Positions 22,300-34,129 of a stretch of 64,000 nucleotides of DNA are shown in pieces. The DNA comes from Tetracentron sinense. Taxonomy: Eukaryota; Streptophyta; Magnoliopsida; Trochodendrales; Trochodendraceae. Under the pieces are notes generated by a model. That model made no database searches and had not been told where the DNA came from. It saw nothing but the letters and a program-made list of their open reading frames with translations. The position numbers and the translations under genes are program-made. Position 1 is the first letter of the stretch. Every line of letters begins with the position of its first letter. The stretch is taken from contig CM026562.1 in the NCBI GenBank assembly GCA_015143295.1, forward strand, positions 9,142,041 through 9,206,040. The letters run 5' to 3'.

Positions 22300-24204
22300 T
22301 CGTCGATCGATTGAGCTGAGACTTGAGAGCCAGAGAGAGAGAAGAAGAAGAAGAAGCGTAGGGTTAGGGTTTCAATGCAATCATCGATATATAAAGTGGC
22401 TTGTTTGTGAAATTACGCATATAACCCCATATTAATACCATTAGTGTGGGCTATATTCGTAATTTCATAAATATAATTAACAATGCTTACTGAGGAAGGC
22501 CCAGGTTTGGACGGGCCGGGCAGGGGAGTGTTGTAGCCCGGCCTTTAAAGAGGAAGGGATTGTTGATTTCGAGCCTTGCTCGGCCCAAGGGCTAGCGAAG
22601 GGCAGGGGTTGGGCAGATTTGGACTGGCTAGGTCCCCTTCGACCCAGGCTATTTTGACAGGCATTCATGCGCAAAATAAAAATATCTGCAGTAGTTTAGG
22701 TTGGGCCTTCAGGTTGGACTAGGGATGACACAAACCCATCCGAACTCAACTTCAGGGTAAAATTTGAGCCCTAAACACCGGGCCAATCTACTAAAAAACT
22801 TGCTTAGCCTGTCCTTAACGTGGTCTGGGTTAGATAGGCCTTGGACCAGCCTGGGTCAATGTGCAACCCTACTAGGGAATGTTCACAAATCTAATTATTG
22901 TATTGTGTATTAGAGTTGGATCTGATCATTTTGAGGGTCTTATTTGTTCGGACTTAATCACTGGTATGGGATACTATAAATACGAGGAAAGTCCCCATAT
23001 GGGTGGGTTGGTAAGATGAGGGCCGACCCAAGCCCAATCCTAAGAGGAGAATGGTTTGTCTATGGCCGAACCAAAACCTACTTCAGCCAACGGCTTGTAA
23101 TCCAAGCCCAAACCAAGAACTCATTTCTCGATTCCTAGGATTAGCTATGGTATGTATTTGGTAATATGTACATATGGTCGGGTAGGGTTTTTGTTCCCTG
23201 AGATTCTCCCAACCCAAGTCCAACTGATCATATGAGAAGTTTAGCCCAATCTCACTATTGATTGAATTAGGTTCGGTTTGGGTGGGGCCAAGCCTGCCCA
23301 ATTTGCACCCTTAGTTGGAACCAACTACTTGATGGGTCCGCCCCAGTAGATACCTTTTGCCATTGTAAATCTACATGACAGATGAACCTAACCATATAAT
23401 GTACCATCTTCTTTTCAATGGTCAGTCTCACTCCCCCACCGTGACCAATTAGGACCGAGGGTAGACCAGCTTTTGGATCATACTTTTACATTGTTTCTAT
23501 GAAGTTCTTGATAGAAAATTAATAGATTAGTGAATAGATTTTGGATGATTACAATGACCCTAAATAGGGTTAATATAGAGATAACAACGTAGACTTTATG
23601 AAAAGTAAAGTCAAATATATTACACCCTTGATTGATGTCAATCTAATATTGTGATGAGATACACTTGAATAATGTAGTATATTTCATTTACCTTATTACA
23701 ATACTCCTCTTTAATCTCTAAAACTTAAAAGTCTAGAACTTTCATTGTTTCATGTCTAATTTTACTTAATATCTAGAACTAAATTATTCCATAGAATGCA
23801 AAAGTTCTACAAATATGAAACTTTCAAGTTCCACCAAGAATTTTAGATTTTTTAAAGTTCCATGGATGTGGAACTTCTAATTAAATTGAACTTAATAAAT
23901 ATGAGATACCATTAAGTAAATTGGTTAGAAACTCTAACCCCTCTCTTCCCAGACTCTTGCCTCTTGTTCCAAAACATTAATGTTCCAGACTTCTAAAAGT
24001 TCCACCAAAAGAACGGGGCTTAATAGTTCTCATGAAAAGGTCCGTTTGGAAACTCTACTCAAATGAATAAGCTTTAAAAACTCTACTCAATGGTCGTTTG
24101 CTGATGTTCTAATCATTTTCTCTAATTTAATATTAGTGGGTTTTGTAAAACCTTTTCTAAGGAGAGAAAAACAAGGGTTGAGGGGTATTGGAAGAATTAG
24201 TTTA
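22300..24204. other. No gene seen; possible hAT-type MITE debris
   Basis: A segment at about 22720-22875 is bounded by loosely inverted ends (ACTAGGGATGACACAAACCC and its counterpart near GTGCAACCCTACT), like hAT MITEs. The rest (22480-22680, 23000-23310) is rich in GGGCC/GGCCC phrases without coding sense. Confidence 0.35.
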
Positions 24205-24373
24205 GGGATACTCTCAAAGTGTACTCCCAAATCCTAACCATTTTCTCAATTATTAAATGGTTAGGATTAGAGTTGATGTGGCATTAAAAAAGATAAAATA
24301 TGCCAACTCAAATCATGGCCCTTAGTAGTTGATTATAAACTGTTAGGATTAGGGAGTATTTTTGGGAGTACCC
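24205..24373. mobile_element. Small MITE with about 35-bp inverted ends
   Basis: The left end reads GGGATACTC then GTACTCCCAAATCCTAACCA. The right end is the inverse, TTAGGATTAGGGAGTA then TTGGGAGTACCC. The 169-bp unit has no coding capacity. A clear target duplication was not found. Confidence 0.6.
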
Positions 24374-27150
24374 ATAAACCAACTCATGTTGGAATTACAA
24401 AAACAAAATTGAGGACATAAAATTCCAATGTAATATAATAACATTTTTATGGGCATGTGCTGAAATTTACATCTAAGTGTATTAGATCCAAAAAAATCCT
24501 AAATCAAAAAGGAGCTCCCTCCCTCTATGCTTATTACCTTTACTCTAAATTTTTTAATGCTTCAATTAAGCTATTATCAAGCTCTCTAAAGTCCGAATAA
24601 GTTCTAATTTTAAATTAGCTCTAATTGTTTAGTTACTATTTTATAAGTCAGTTTTTGCCAACAGTTACCAAACGCCCCACTCACAACCTGCTGAAGCGAT
24701 TCCAAGCCTATGAATGACAAAGAAATGTGCCAAATGCTCTTCACTTTGCATGCGGCTTTTCCTTGGTCATGTTGTGACCAATGTTTTAAAAACCAGACAG
24801 GACACTAATGATACCGGTCGGACCATCGGCTAAACAGCCCAATTAAATAAAGTGGTGTCCTAAATGTAGTTAATTTATTTATACTAATACTATATGCCGA
24901 CTGGTTCCACGTGGCATATCGCATTGGCCTCTATTCTGGTTCATGCCACATATCTTCTAATTGATCCAACAAGGAGATGTCACGTCACCCTTTTAATTAT
25001 TTTTCTTCATTCCTAATTAAGTGATGGGTTAAATGCCCACCTTCAGCCACTCACATTCTATTTTTTAATTATAATAAATTAAATTGTACCATTAAATATT
25101 TATTCTTTATTCTAATTCTACTCTTTAATTACAACTAATTAAGTTGTAACATTTAAATTATTAAAAATATGAAACCTAAGGGTCTCTTCTTTCTTCCCTC
25201 CATATTCTCACTGAAATTAATGAGATTCACGCTATTATTGATATTGAGAGTAATAAAATGAAATTCAAATTATTCTTGATATTCATTGGTATTAAAATAT
25301 CAAGTGGTTTCCTCTAAAGTCTTTCATCTCTCAACTAATTGTAAGAAAAAAAAAAAAAACAATAATAAACAAAGGAAATAGATCTTTCCTAAAATAATGG
25401 CTAATCTCTCTTTAAATATATATAAATAAATTATATTGATTTACTTAGGTTGTAATTAATTAAATTAACTCTCTAATTTTTAAATACTCCATAAGAAATT
25501 GAGTTTCTTGACATGATAGCTCTATTCGATTTTTATTTTATATTTTGTTATATTATGCAAACCAGTGGTGGTGTAAAGTAGGTCCCACTAGAAAAAAAAA
25601 TTAATTTGATATTGTTTTGGGTTGAAGAATAGGAAGATGCTAATATTTTCTCTTATATGTAAACTTTTCTTTCTAATAACTAATTATTTAAATAGAATTA
25701 TTTAAAGAACTTATTTATTTACAAGATATATCATTATCTCTACAACTTTTAAATAATTTTGACACATTAAATCTTTAGATGAGATGAGATAATTTTTTTT
25801 ATAATGATGCAAACTTACTTTCTTGAAGTTATATAATAACGAGATAAAAATTTATATATAACATCAAAATTATGAATTTTTAAATGATTATATTGGCTAT
25901 TTTTAATAAGATACATATAAAAAAAAATCTCACAAGAGATGACTAAACTATCATTATTTTTATTTTATTTTATTTTAATCTTTTCTTACTGTCAATTTTT
26001 AATTTTCTCATCATATTTTTCGTTTGTTTATTTTCTTTCAACACCTCGTGCACTTGCACGAAGTTTTTGCTAGTAATAATAATACAATAATAACTTCGAA
26101 AAAGTTTAAAATATAGATCATAATGATTTTTTTTTTTCAAAAAACAAGTCTGACCAATTTTAACCTCTCCCTCCACTTTCTTGTGTTCATAGATTTTGTT
26201 CTTATTATTTTTCTTGGTATGATTTTGTTTCAAAACCATTATCATGCTTTTTTATATTCTTGTATTTAATAGTTATTAATTTTATTTTTATATTGCTATT
26301 TTAAAACTTGGACTCAGCTTATAGGCTTAGTTTGTTTATATTTAGCTTTTTCGCTAACCTCGACGGTTAAACAAAAATTGTCCAAGTCACACGAATCATG
26401 CTAGGTCAAGCAGACCGAACTAGTTCGTTTTGAGTTTCATGTTTGACCCTAATTAACCAAAGCACATGGCAGGAGAGCTTCAAATTTCAATTTATAATAG
26501 GGTCCAGAACACTATATATCTTTAATAATTCTTTAAAATTATTTATAGAGTTACTAAAACCATACAAATACTAGTTATAGTAAGAAGATGCAAGCCCGCA
26601 GCCAAAGTTTTGGAAGTGTAAAAACTTTTCATTTATTTCAATCATCAAAAATAGTTTAAGAGATTGAGTAATTAGGAATGATCATTTGAATTTGGTTTAT
26701 TCAATTAGTTCTTATCTTTGTAAATGTACAAGTGGATTGGATAGATGTAAAAGAAGTAAAGAAAAAAGTTAAAACAAATGAAATGAAAGTGAAAACACTT
26801 AAAAGGTCATTTCCCTTCATTAAAAGGAGGTTTCGTCTTTCTATCGGTTGCCATTAACTTGGAAGATGGACATTTTGTGCACTTCAAATCCATACCGTAC
26901 TCTTCACATTTTGAAATCGCACCCTCTACAACGAAGAATCGCATCTCCAAGGCAAATTCGCTATCAAACCTTGACGAAGTTTGAAAGCAGGAGCGGATAG
27001 ACGATTTGAGTTACTAAAGTTTGACCTTATAGAAGGTTCAAACTAGACTGATGAGGGAATCAGGCCTTGGGCCAATTGGTCAGACCAGCCGAGTCGATCC
27101 GATTTTTAAAAAACCGATAGAGACAAGGCAGGAGACTATGTCATGCCGAT
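24374..27150. other. AT-rich stretch, no gene seen
   Basis: Very AT-rich (notably 25000-26300) with homopolymer runs. Phrases such as TTTTAAAAACCAGACAGGAC (24785) and TTTTTAAAAAACCGATAGAG (27105) look like ends of old repeats. No open frame has recognisable domains. Confidence 0.5.
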
Positions 27151-27340
27151 CAAGGGCAGAGCCACATGGAACTCGAGGGGGCTGAAGCCCCCCCCCCAAA
27201 AAAAAACTTTTGAAAAAACACTTATTCTTTACAAACGTACACAAATAGATGCCATAAGGATTTTGGCCCTAAAAAAATCAGGGGCTACACCCCAAACCCC
27301 CATTGTTAGCCCCTGGAAGAGAATCCTGGATCCGCCCCTG
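27151..27340. mobile_element. MITE of the CAGGGGCGGA-end family, copy 1
   Basis: The left end is CAAGGGCAGAGCC; the right end, inverted, is CAGGGGCGGATCCAGGATTC. The internal edges AGGGGGCTGAAGCCCCCC and CCCCCATTGTTAGCCCC are shared with the element at 52891-53073 (there inverted). About 190 bp, non-coding. Confidence 0.65.
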
Positions 27341-28021
27341 ATGCCAAATGCCACCACCTTCCCTTGGTCATATAGCAACAGGAGAAGAAACCACCTCTCT
27401 CTCTTTCTGTGTATGCTAAGCTGTAATTGTCTTATCTTTAGAGAGTTTCAAGTCCGTGACCAAACCTTAGATGAATTCATGCCAGGCATATCAGTGCTTG
27501 TCCCCTTCATGATTTGATCTTCTTGTCCAATACCCATTTCCTCATCACCTCCAAGTTTGGCTTCGAAGAAACCTCCAAAGTTGGAAGAACTTACCAAAGC
27601 CCCATTACAATTCTCTATATCTTTGTGGGCCCTTCATGTTTTTTGTTCCTGTCCACACCCATTGGAGCTCTGTATCTGCTAAATTTCCCTGAAGTTTCAG
27701 AGAATTCTCAGTCACCCCTTATGGTTAGAGCTTGGAATGTCAGGTTAAAACCTACCCACAAAACTACAAAGCTGCCTTCCCTTGTAAACAACTCCCATAT
27801 AGCATTGCTTAGACCGATAGCTTTATTCAAGACAAAATGGCTAACATCAACCCTAGCGATAAGTCGCAGGCTAACCTAAGCAAATCCCAAATATGTCAAA
27901 ACACTTCTCATTTAGCTTTCTAGAAAGATAAGTAGTAGACATTTTTGGGCATGCGTTTTGATGTAAAGAAGGTGGGGTTACATGACAAAGCATAGGCATG
28001 GGTAAAGGGAAGATAGAGCTA
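27341..28021. other. Unassigned, partly open stretch
   Basis: An open frame on the plus strand (27514-27879) contains no domain I recognise. It could be a pseudogene fragment. A lone splice-like AATGTCAG|GTTAAA is at about 27740. I make no functional call. Confidence 0.2.
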
Positions 28022-28247
28022 GGGTGGCGTTTCGATTGGATTTTATTAACCAAAAATCAATTCCGATAAAATTGATTATTTAAAAATTAATGGTTAAAAA
28101 CTCATTTTTTCAAATAATAGTATTTAGTGAATAGGAAGTTGACCAAACACTATTATTTGAAAAAATGATTATTTAACCATTAATTTCTAAATAATCAATT
28201 TTATCAGAATTGATTTTTGACTAATAAAATCCAATCCAAACACCCCA
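28022..28247. mobile_element. Fold-back MITE, family GTTTGGATTGGATT, copy 1
   Basis: Nearly the whole 226 bp is a hairpin: the left arm AACCAAAAATCAATTCCGAT pairs with the right arm ATCAGAATTGATTTTTGACT. The same family occurs at 52348-52592. Ends resemble PIF/Harbinger (Tourist) MITEs. No duplication is visible at this copy. Confidence 0.75.
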
Positions 28248-28353
28248 ATTTTGTTTCCTAGTTAATTTAGATGTTTGAGGATGCGACATGTGGCTGAAAC
28301 AGCACAAGGATGTCCCATGTACGGGTCAGATGTGAATGGTATGTTTTAGCTTA

Positions 28354-28645
28354 GGCCTTGGCTTGTCTCTGGCGAAGCCAGAAACTCCTCTCGGGGTTCC
28401 ATACATTGTGCGACAGTTGGCAAAAATATGGGGAGAAGTCATTTTATTTTCTCCCCATTTTTTCGACTTCTCCCCCATATGATATCTCTCCCCTTTATTC
28501 TCACACACTTATCACCACATGTCTTATTATAGGAGGAGAAGTCAAAATCATGGGCCCATGATTTTGATTTCTCCACCACTTGTCACTTATTCTATGGAAC
28601 CCCGAGTTAAGCCCTTTCTGGCTTTGCCGGAGACAATCCGAGGCC
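28354..28645. mobile_element. Mutator-type MITE with perfect 9-bp target duplication
   Basis: Ends GGCCTTGGCTTGTCTCTGGC and (inverted) GGCCTCGGATTGTCTCCGGC continue into a shared CTCGGGGTTCCATA. The flanks are identical 9-mers, TTTAGCTTA, at 28345-28353 and 28646-28654. A 9-bp duplication with long inverted ends is the Mutator signature. No coding sequence. Confidence 0.88.
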
Positions 28646-29418
28646 TTTAGCTTAATCTAATTGCACCTGCTCCTTTAACTCGGATGGCCTAGGTGTACCT
28701 CTCAATTGAAGGTGGATTGGGAATCGAGTTGAATTAGGGTTAACATCAACAGCAATACTCAATCACGTTGTGCCATGTCGGAAATTATCATCTTATAGTA
28801 ATGGTAGGTACAATTTTCAATTTGGTGGAACCGACAAAAGAGGCTCACTCAGCATTTTCTAAAACTAGTTGCTTAGACTAAAAAAATAAAGGCTACCTAA
28901 GTAGGGAAAAAAAGCTTAATATAAGTATATGGAAAGGTACAACCCATCATGTATAGGTTCCACTTGAGTAATTAAGCGTACAAGAATCCATTTTATATAA
29001 ATCTCTTTGATGGTTAGTAAATTATGTGAATATTTGAGAAAGGGAAATAGTTAAACATACTTTAGAAATGGATTTTAAAATCAAAGGTTGGACCTGATTG
29101 ATACATGCCCTCTTTTAATATTCGATTTTAACCTTATCAATGCTCTTTGAGAAAAGAGCCCATAGATGGAACGAATGTGGTCATCAACTTCATTGATTTA
29201 AGAGCTTGAGGATCTAAAAGGTCAAAAAATGTGAGTCGCATACTATTCTCTTTTATCAACGAATCAAAAGTCTTGTCATAAGATTTTGTATTAAATGTAT
29301 CCCAGCTCCAAAGCTACAATCTCACCTCCTATACTAAGACAGAGTTCTTGAGGATCTCAAAACTAGTGGGTATATTAAACAGTGGGTCTTGATAACCCCT
29401 TCTATACCATTTTAACCT

Positions 29419-29586
29419 CCTTTCTTTTTCTTTTGTTTTTTTTGTTGGTATTGAGACACGCAGGCCGTAACCGATTAGTAGTTAGTATTTGTTTGAAGTT
29501 AAGGATGGGTCGAGAGTACAACACTCTCACCCTCTCCGGAATGGAACCCAAAACCTCTTTCTTAAGGAAAGGATACTACCACTGAG
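29419..29586 (-). mobile_element. tRNA-derived SINE with 12-bp target duplication
   Basis: On the minus strand the head carries a pol III A box (TGGCTCAGTGGTAGTAT) and a B box (GGGTTCCATTCC), then a body ending in an A-rich tail. CCATTTTAACCT is present at 29407-29418 and 29587-29598, a perfect 12-bp duplication. The body phrase CTACTAATCGG...GGCCTGCG recurs at 50370-50400. Confidence 0.88.
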
Positions 29587-29599
29587 CCATTTTAACCTT

Positions 29600-30016
29600 A
29601 TCATTGTTTTAAAAGAGTAGTTATCAAATTTCGACTTGCCGACTACATCATTTATATATGCTTTTCTAGTGTCTCTAAACAGATTATGAAAGATGGCGTT
29701 CATTGCTCTTGATAAATTGCTCCAAATTTTTTAAACACAAATGACATTACAACCCAAAATTATATCCCAAGCACCATTGGGCATCGTAATGCCGTTTTGT
29801 GAACATGCTCTTGCGCGATGGAGATCTAATTGTACTGAGAATGGCCGTCCATGAAGGATATATTTTCTTTCCTAGCCGTTATATATGTTAACATATGTTA
29901 TGTGGCACCTCATTAGTAGACCGACATATGAAATTAAGTGATGAGGCCTCACGTGAGAAACAATGATGTGGCACGGGTTAGGTGATTAATTGATATAATT
30001 AAGCTTTGAAGGAGTT
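29600..30016. other. No gene or clear repeat seen
   Basis: Mixed AT-rich DNA without coding signals between the SINE and a fold-back element. Confidence 0.4.
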
Positions 30017-30384
30017 GAGCTGACTACTGAGATCGAATCACAGCCAATCGCGATTGAACTCAGGAGAGTTCAATCCTAGTCAGTGGTCAACATATGTCTC
30101 TTTTAACCCACATTAACCATTGTTACAATTTATTAACACTTAGGGCTCAACAATGTAGCCTTGGTTTTAAAAAAAAAAAATTAAACCTAAGGTTAAAATA
30201 TCTGAATCCTAAGGTTAAATTTTTAATAATATCTTTTTCTAAAAACTAAGATTATTGAACCCTAAGGGTTAATAAATCTTAATCATGGTTAATAAGAATT
30301 AAAATAGACACGTGTTGACCTATGAGTGCGATTGAACTCTCCCCAAATTCAATCGCGATTGGTGATTCGATGTCAGTGGAGCTA
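30017..30384. mobile_element. Fold-back MITE with roughly 90-bp inverted ends
   Basis: The left arm contains ATCGAATCACAGCCAATCGC and TGGTCAACATATGTC; the right arm, inverted, ATCGAATCACCAATCGCG and AGGTCAACACGTGTC. The middle is AT-rich with TTAACCCTAAG-like phrases. Related end sequence is seen at 38524-38600. Class uncertain. Confidence 0.65.
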
Positions 30385-30750
30385 GGGTTTGTTCAGGATT
30401 AACATGTAAAACTCCATAGGTAGAGTTAAAATGTGCTATGTAATTTTTTGGATTTTTGTACAACTTCGTTGTCCCTTTGTCCTAATATAAGAAGATAACA
30501 CCACTTGGATTGTGTGGTCTATGCCTTTGAAAAGAAAAAACCAACCTGAGGGGGTTTTGGATGGATTTGGAGAGCTCTCCTTGCAATCCTCACACGCACC
30601 CACAAAGCTAAAAAACAAGATTGTTTGTTTTGTTTTGTGAGGGCATGTTTGGATGAAGAATAATTAACAAGTTTTGGCCTGCCTTTATTCCCAATCCATC
30701 TAATGCCAAGACAAAAACAAAAAGTAGAGAACAGAGTACAGCAGACTCTG

Positions 30751-30773
30751 CTCTCTCTCTCTCTCTCTCTCTC
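30751..30773. repeat. (CT)n microsatellite upstream of the GRAS gene
   Basis: A perfect run of CT about 850 bp before the start codon and about 330 bp before the proposed leader intron. CT runs are common in plant core promoters and leaders. Confidence 0.85.
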
Positions 30774-31101
30774 AAATTCCATATTCCTCTGAGTGCTCAA
30801 ACGACACCAAACTAGTAATGACAAAAACAGAGCACACCCACATTGTCGCCAACGTAGTCACGGATAAGTCCTTCAAAACAGAGCTTTAATTCAATGGACC
30901 ATTCGTCCCTGCAACAGAACCCCTAAATAGCTCTGAAACCATTTTTTTTTTTTTTATGGGGAGGATGATTGGGGAAGCAATTAAGGAGATTTTCAAAGGG
31001 TTTCTTCTGGGTTTCTGATGAATTTGAAAACCCAGTTGGGGTTTAGGAGTTGTTGATGTGGTTGTTCATCTCTTCAAGGAGGAACTAGTTAGCTGTTTCT
31101 G

Positions 31102-31519
31102 GTATTGTTCTTTTCTCTGTCTATGTTTCGTTTGATTGTATTGAAATTTCTTATGGATTCTAGAAATTATTGATACCCATTTTCGCCTTTTTTGTGAGGA
31201 TTGTATTTCTGGTAATGTTTCCCTGATTTGAGTTCTACCTGTTATTCAATCCAAACCCTTAGAATCAAAGGCTTATTTAATTGTTCCTTTTTTATACCAT
31301 TTACTCTGCATATTTTATCCGAAGATCTCGGTCAGTGTTATTATTAAGCCCAATTTTGGGAAGAACAGTTCTCTAAATTCGATTTCTTTTCGGTTGGTTC
31401 TTACAAATAATTATGATAATTATCGTTTTCTTGACACTATAATTTTGCATATTTGCTTCAACCACTAGAAATTTGATACTGTAGTAGCAAAATTTTTGCA
31501 TACTAAGACTCTTCTTCAG
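31102..31519 (+). other. Probable 5'-leader intron of the GRAS gene
   Basis: A donor-like CTG|GTATTG at 31101/31102 and an acceptor-like CTTCTTCAG ending at 31519 frame a T-rich segment without long open frames. The region just upstream (30990-31100) is leader-like. Inferred from splice signals only. Confidence 0.5.
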
Positions 31520-31598
31520 TAAATTGGGTCTGATTCTAGCTCTTTTGGACAATTATTTGTCTCCCTTTATTCTCAGGACCGAACCGTTGTGGTTGTTA

Positions 31599-33029
31599 AT
31601 GGGAGGAATGATTCAAGACGAGGGATCATCGTCTGTAACTTCATCGCCTCTTCAGTTCTTCTCACTGATGTCGCTTTCTCCTAATTTAGGATCACCTTAC
31701 CCTTGGCTCAGAGAATTGAAATCGGAGGAGCGGGGTTTGTATTTGATCCATCTCATTCTCTCCTGCGCCAATCATGTCGCTGCTGGTAGCCTTGAGAATG
31801 CCAACATCGGCCTCGAGCAAATCTCCCATCTTGCCTCTCCGGATGGCGATACTATGCAACGAATTGCTGCTTACTTCACTGAGGCTCTAGCAGACCGGAT
31901 TCTTAAAGCTTGGCCTGGTCTGCACAAGGCCCTAAATTCCACAAGGATATCATCTATCTCTGAAGGAATTCTTGTTCAGAGACTGTTCTTTGAACTCTGC
32001 CCCTTCTTAAAGCTTTCGTATGTGATTACAAACCAGGCAATCATAGAAGCTATGGAAGGGGAGAAGATGGTCCACATTATTGATCTCCATTCTGCAGAGC
32101 CTGCACAGTGGATTGCTCTTCTTCAGGCCTTGAGCGCACGACCTGAAGGCCCACCACATTTGAGAATTACAGGCATACATGAACAGAAAGAGGTGTTGGA
32201 ACAAACAGCTATTCGATTGACGGAAGAAGCTGAAAAGTTAGATATCGCATTCCAGTTCAATCCCATAGTCTGTAAATTGGAGAATCTCGATGTGGAAAGC
32301 CTGCGTGTTAAAACTGGAGAAGCTTTAGCCATAAGCTCTGTCCTCCAATTACATTACATCTTGGCATCTGATGATGAGCTCCTTCGAAAGAAATCCCCAC
32401 CGACATCCAAGAATTCAAATTCGGTTCACTTGCAAAGAGTACTGCAGATGAATCAGAGCACTTTAGGCGAGTTGCTCGAGAAAGATTTGATCAATGGTCA
32501 CAGCCCGAGTCCTGACTCGGCATCATCTTCACCACAATCTTTAGCTGCTTCGGCAAAGATGGAGAGCTTCCTTACTGCTCTGTGGGGTCTATCACCGAAG
32601 CTTATGGTGGTAACTGAGCAAGAGTCGAACCATAATGGGTCGACTCTGATGGAGAGGCTCTTTGAAGCGCTGTACTTCTATGCAGCACTGTTTGATTGCT
32701 TGGAATCTACTTTATCAAGGGCATCCATGGAGCGGCTGAAGGTGGAGAAGATGCTATTCGGGGAGGAAATCAAAAACATTATAGCATGTGAGGGGGCCGA
32801 GAGGAAGGAGAGGCACGAGAAACTTGAGAAGTGGATTCAAAGGCTTGATTTGGCTGGGTTCGGAAAGGTCCCTCTGAGCTACTATGGACTGCTGCAGGCA
32901 AAGAGGTTGTTGCTAAGCTATGGTTGTGATGGGTATAGGATCAAAGAGGAGAATGGCTGTCTGGTAATCTGCTGGCAAGATCGATCCCTTTTTTCCGTTT
33001 CGGCTTGGAGGTGTAGGAGGTATGATTAA
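31599..33029 (+). CDS. SCL3: GRAS transcriptional regulator, SCARECROW-LIKE 3-type
   Basis: A single-exon, 476-aa nuclear regulator. The start at 31599 (MGGMIQDEGSSS) is the first ATG of the frame; a second ATG is three codons on. After a short Ser-rich N-terminus (about 1-42), a GRAS domain fills the rest: leucine-rich region 1 (ERGLYLIHLILSCANHVAAG), the VHIID core at residues 158-162, leucine-rich region 2, a PFYRE-like part and a C-terminal SAW motif (WQDRSLFSVSAWRCRR). A Ser-rich insert lies at about residues 300-330. Length and the very short N-terminus fit SCL3 rather than SCR or DELLA proteins; there is no DELLA motif. In Arabidopsis SCL3 antagonises DELLA proteins, promotes gibberellin responses and acts in root endodermis. 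The gene is intact and not in an operon. The family is certain; the subclass is well supported. Confidence 0.95.
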   Translation: MGGMIQDEGSSSVTSSPLQFFSLMSLSPNLGSPYPWLRELKSEERGLYLIHLILSCANHVAAGSLENANIGLEQISHLASPDGDTMQRIAAYFTEALADRILKAWPGLHKALNSTRISSISEGILVQRLFFELCPFLKLSYVITNQAIIEAMEGEKMVHIIDLHSAEPAQWIALLQALSARPEGPPHLRITGIHEQKEVLEQTAIRLTEEAEKLDIAFQFNPIVCKLENLDVESLRVKTGEALAISSVLQLHYILASDDELLRKKSPPTSKNSNSVHLQRVLQMNQSTLGELLEKDLINGHSPSPDSASSSPQSLAASAKMESFLTALWGLSPKLMVVTEQESNHNGSTLMERLFEALYFYAALFDCLESTLSRASMERLKVEKMLFGEEIKNIIACEGAERKERHEKLEKWIQRLDLAGFGKVPLSYYGLLQAKRLLLSYGCDGYRIKEENGCLVICWQDRSLFSVSAWRCRRYD

Positions 33030-33170
33030 GAGGTTTTTGTATAAAAGATTTGAAGTTTTCATCTACAAATGCCTACTCTTTTGGAGGAAGTTTTGAGTTT
33101 TCTTTTCTTTGTACTACATTTTGTTTATCTATATATTTGCCTTCTCTTTTTTTCTCTTTTGAGACTCTGG

Positions 33171-33590
33171 TAGTGTTTGGGAATGCTTAAGGTCTGAATT
33201 TCAATTGTTAAGTTTGTTTAAGAACATGTTATTTGCTGGTCCTTAATGAAGTCGGTGCTTAATTAAGATATTTTTTTTTTTATCATGAATGAGCTTTTGC
33301 GTTAAGCTATATTTATTTATCATGCGCTTTAAAATTTTACTTAAGAGTTTGACTACTTTATCCTCATAAACAATTCAAAATATCAAAAATATCCTTCTAG
33401 TTGAAAAACTGTCTACAAAAGTTTTTTATTCCCTAGCAATTAGCCAAATAAGCTTTGAATCTTAATCCAAATTCAGGTCTGTGTTACTAAACGTTCTTAA
33501 TTGGACAATTAGTATTAGTTACAGAGCTTATAGTTATAGATATTTAAGGCACATATCTCAACTTAACAATTAAGCTTTTCCAAACAATAC
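33171..33590. mobile_element. hAT-like MITE just after the GRAS gene
   Basis: The left end TAGTGTTTGGGAATGCTTAA and the inverted right end TATTGTTTGGAAAAGCTTAA both continue into CAATTGTTAAG/TAATTGTTAAG. It starts about 140 bp past the stop codon. An 8-bp duplication is at best imperfect (GAGACT / TAGACT near the ends). Confidence 0.6.
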
Positions 33591-33766
33591 CTTAGACTAA
33601 TCTTGGGTATGTTTTAATTTCAATGTTTGATTACAGTTATAAATGTATTCTGGATCCACCACCTCCATAAGAGCTATTTTATTGCTTCCCTTCAAGGACA
33701 CTATGAGGGCACAAATTTCTTCTCTTCTCTTGAGAGGCTCATTTTGTGTATTTCAATTACTAGGAG

Positions 33767-34129
33767 CTAGTGGACCGCACATGCGATGCACGTGAGAGAG
33801 GGAAAGGGGAGAGAGAGTGGAAAGGGGAACCTAGTGAGTCTATACAAGGGGAGGTGAGACTGTGAGAGAGAGAAAATGTGTTAGAAAAGTGAGTTGTGCG
33901 GCGGTTGAAAACACATAAGAGTGGGAGAGTGGAAGAGAAAAAATAAGAGTAGATAGTTGAAGGAATCAGCCCTATCTAAGGGATTGAAGTTAATAGATGT
34001 GAAATAACTTTAAGACTCTTAAATACCTATTTACTAAATAGTAATAGAATAATATAATATTTGGTTTTTTGTCATAATAAAAAAAGTCAATTTATGCCAC
34101 CTACCCCCCTCTCATTATAATAGTAGAGA
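33767..34129 (-). mobile_element. Non-autonomous Helitron-like element, copy 1
   Basis: Read on the minus strand it begins TCTCTACTATTATAATG next to an A and ends CCACTAG, matching Helitron rules (5' TC, 3' CTRR). Just before CTAG lies a CACGTGCATCGCATGTGC hairpin-like stretch. Two more copies are at 38154-38503 and from 63769. There is no Rep/helicase gene. Confidence 0.7.

Noticed and set aside
27514-27879. 121-aa open frame
   Set aside because: No recognisable domain, codon use and splice context unconvincing; not called as a gene.
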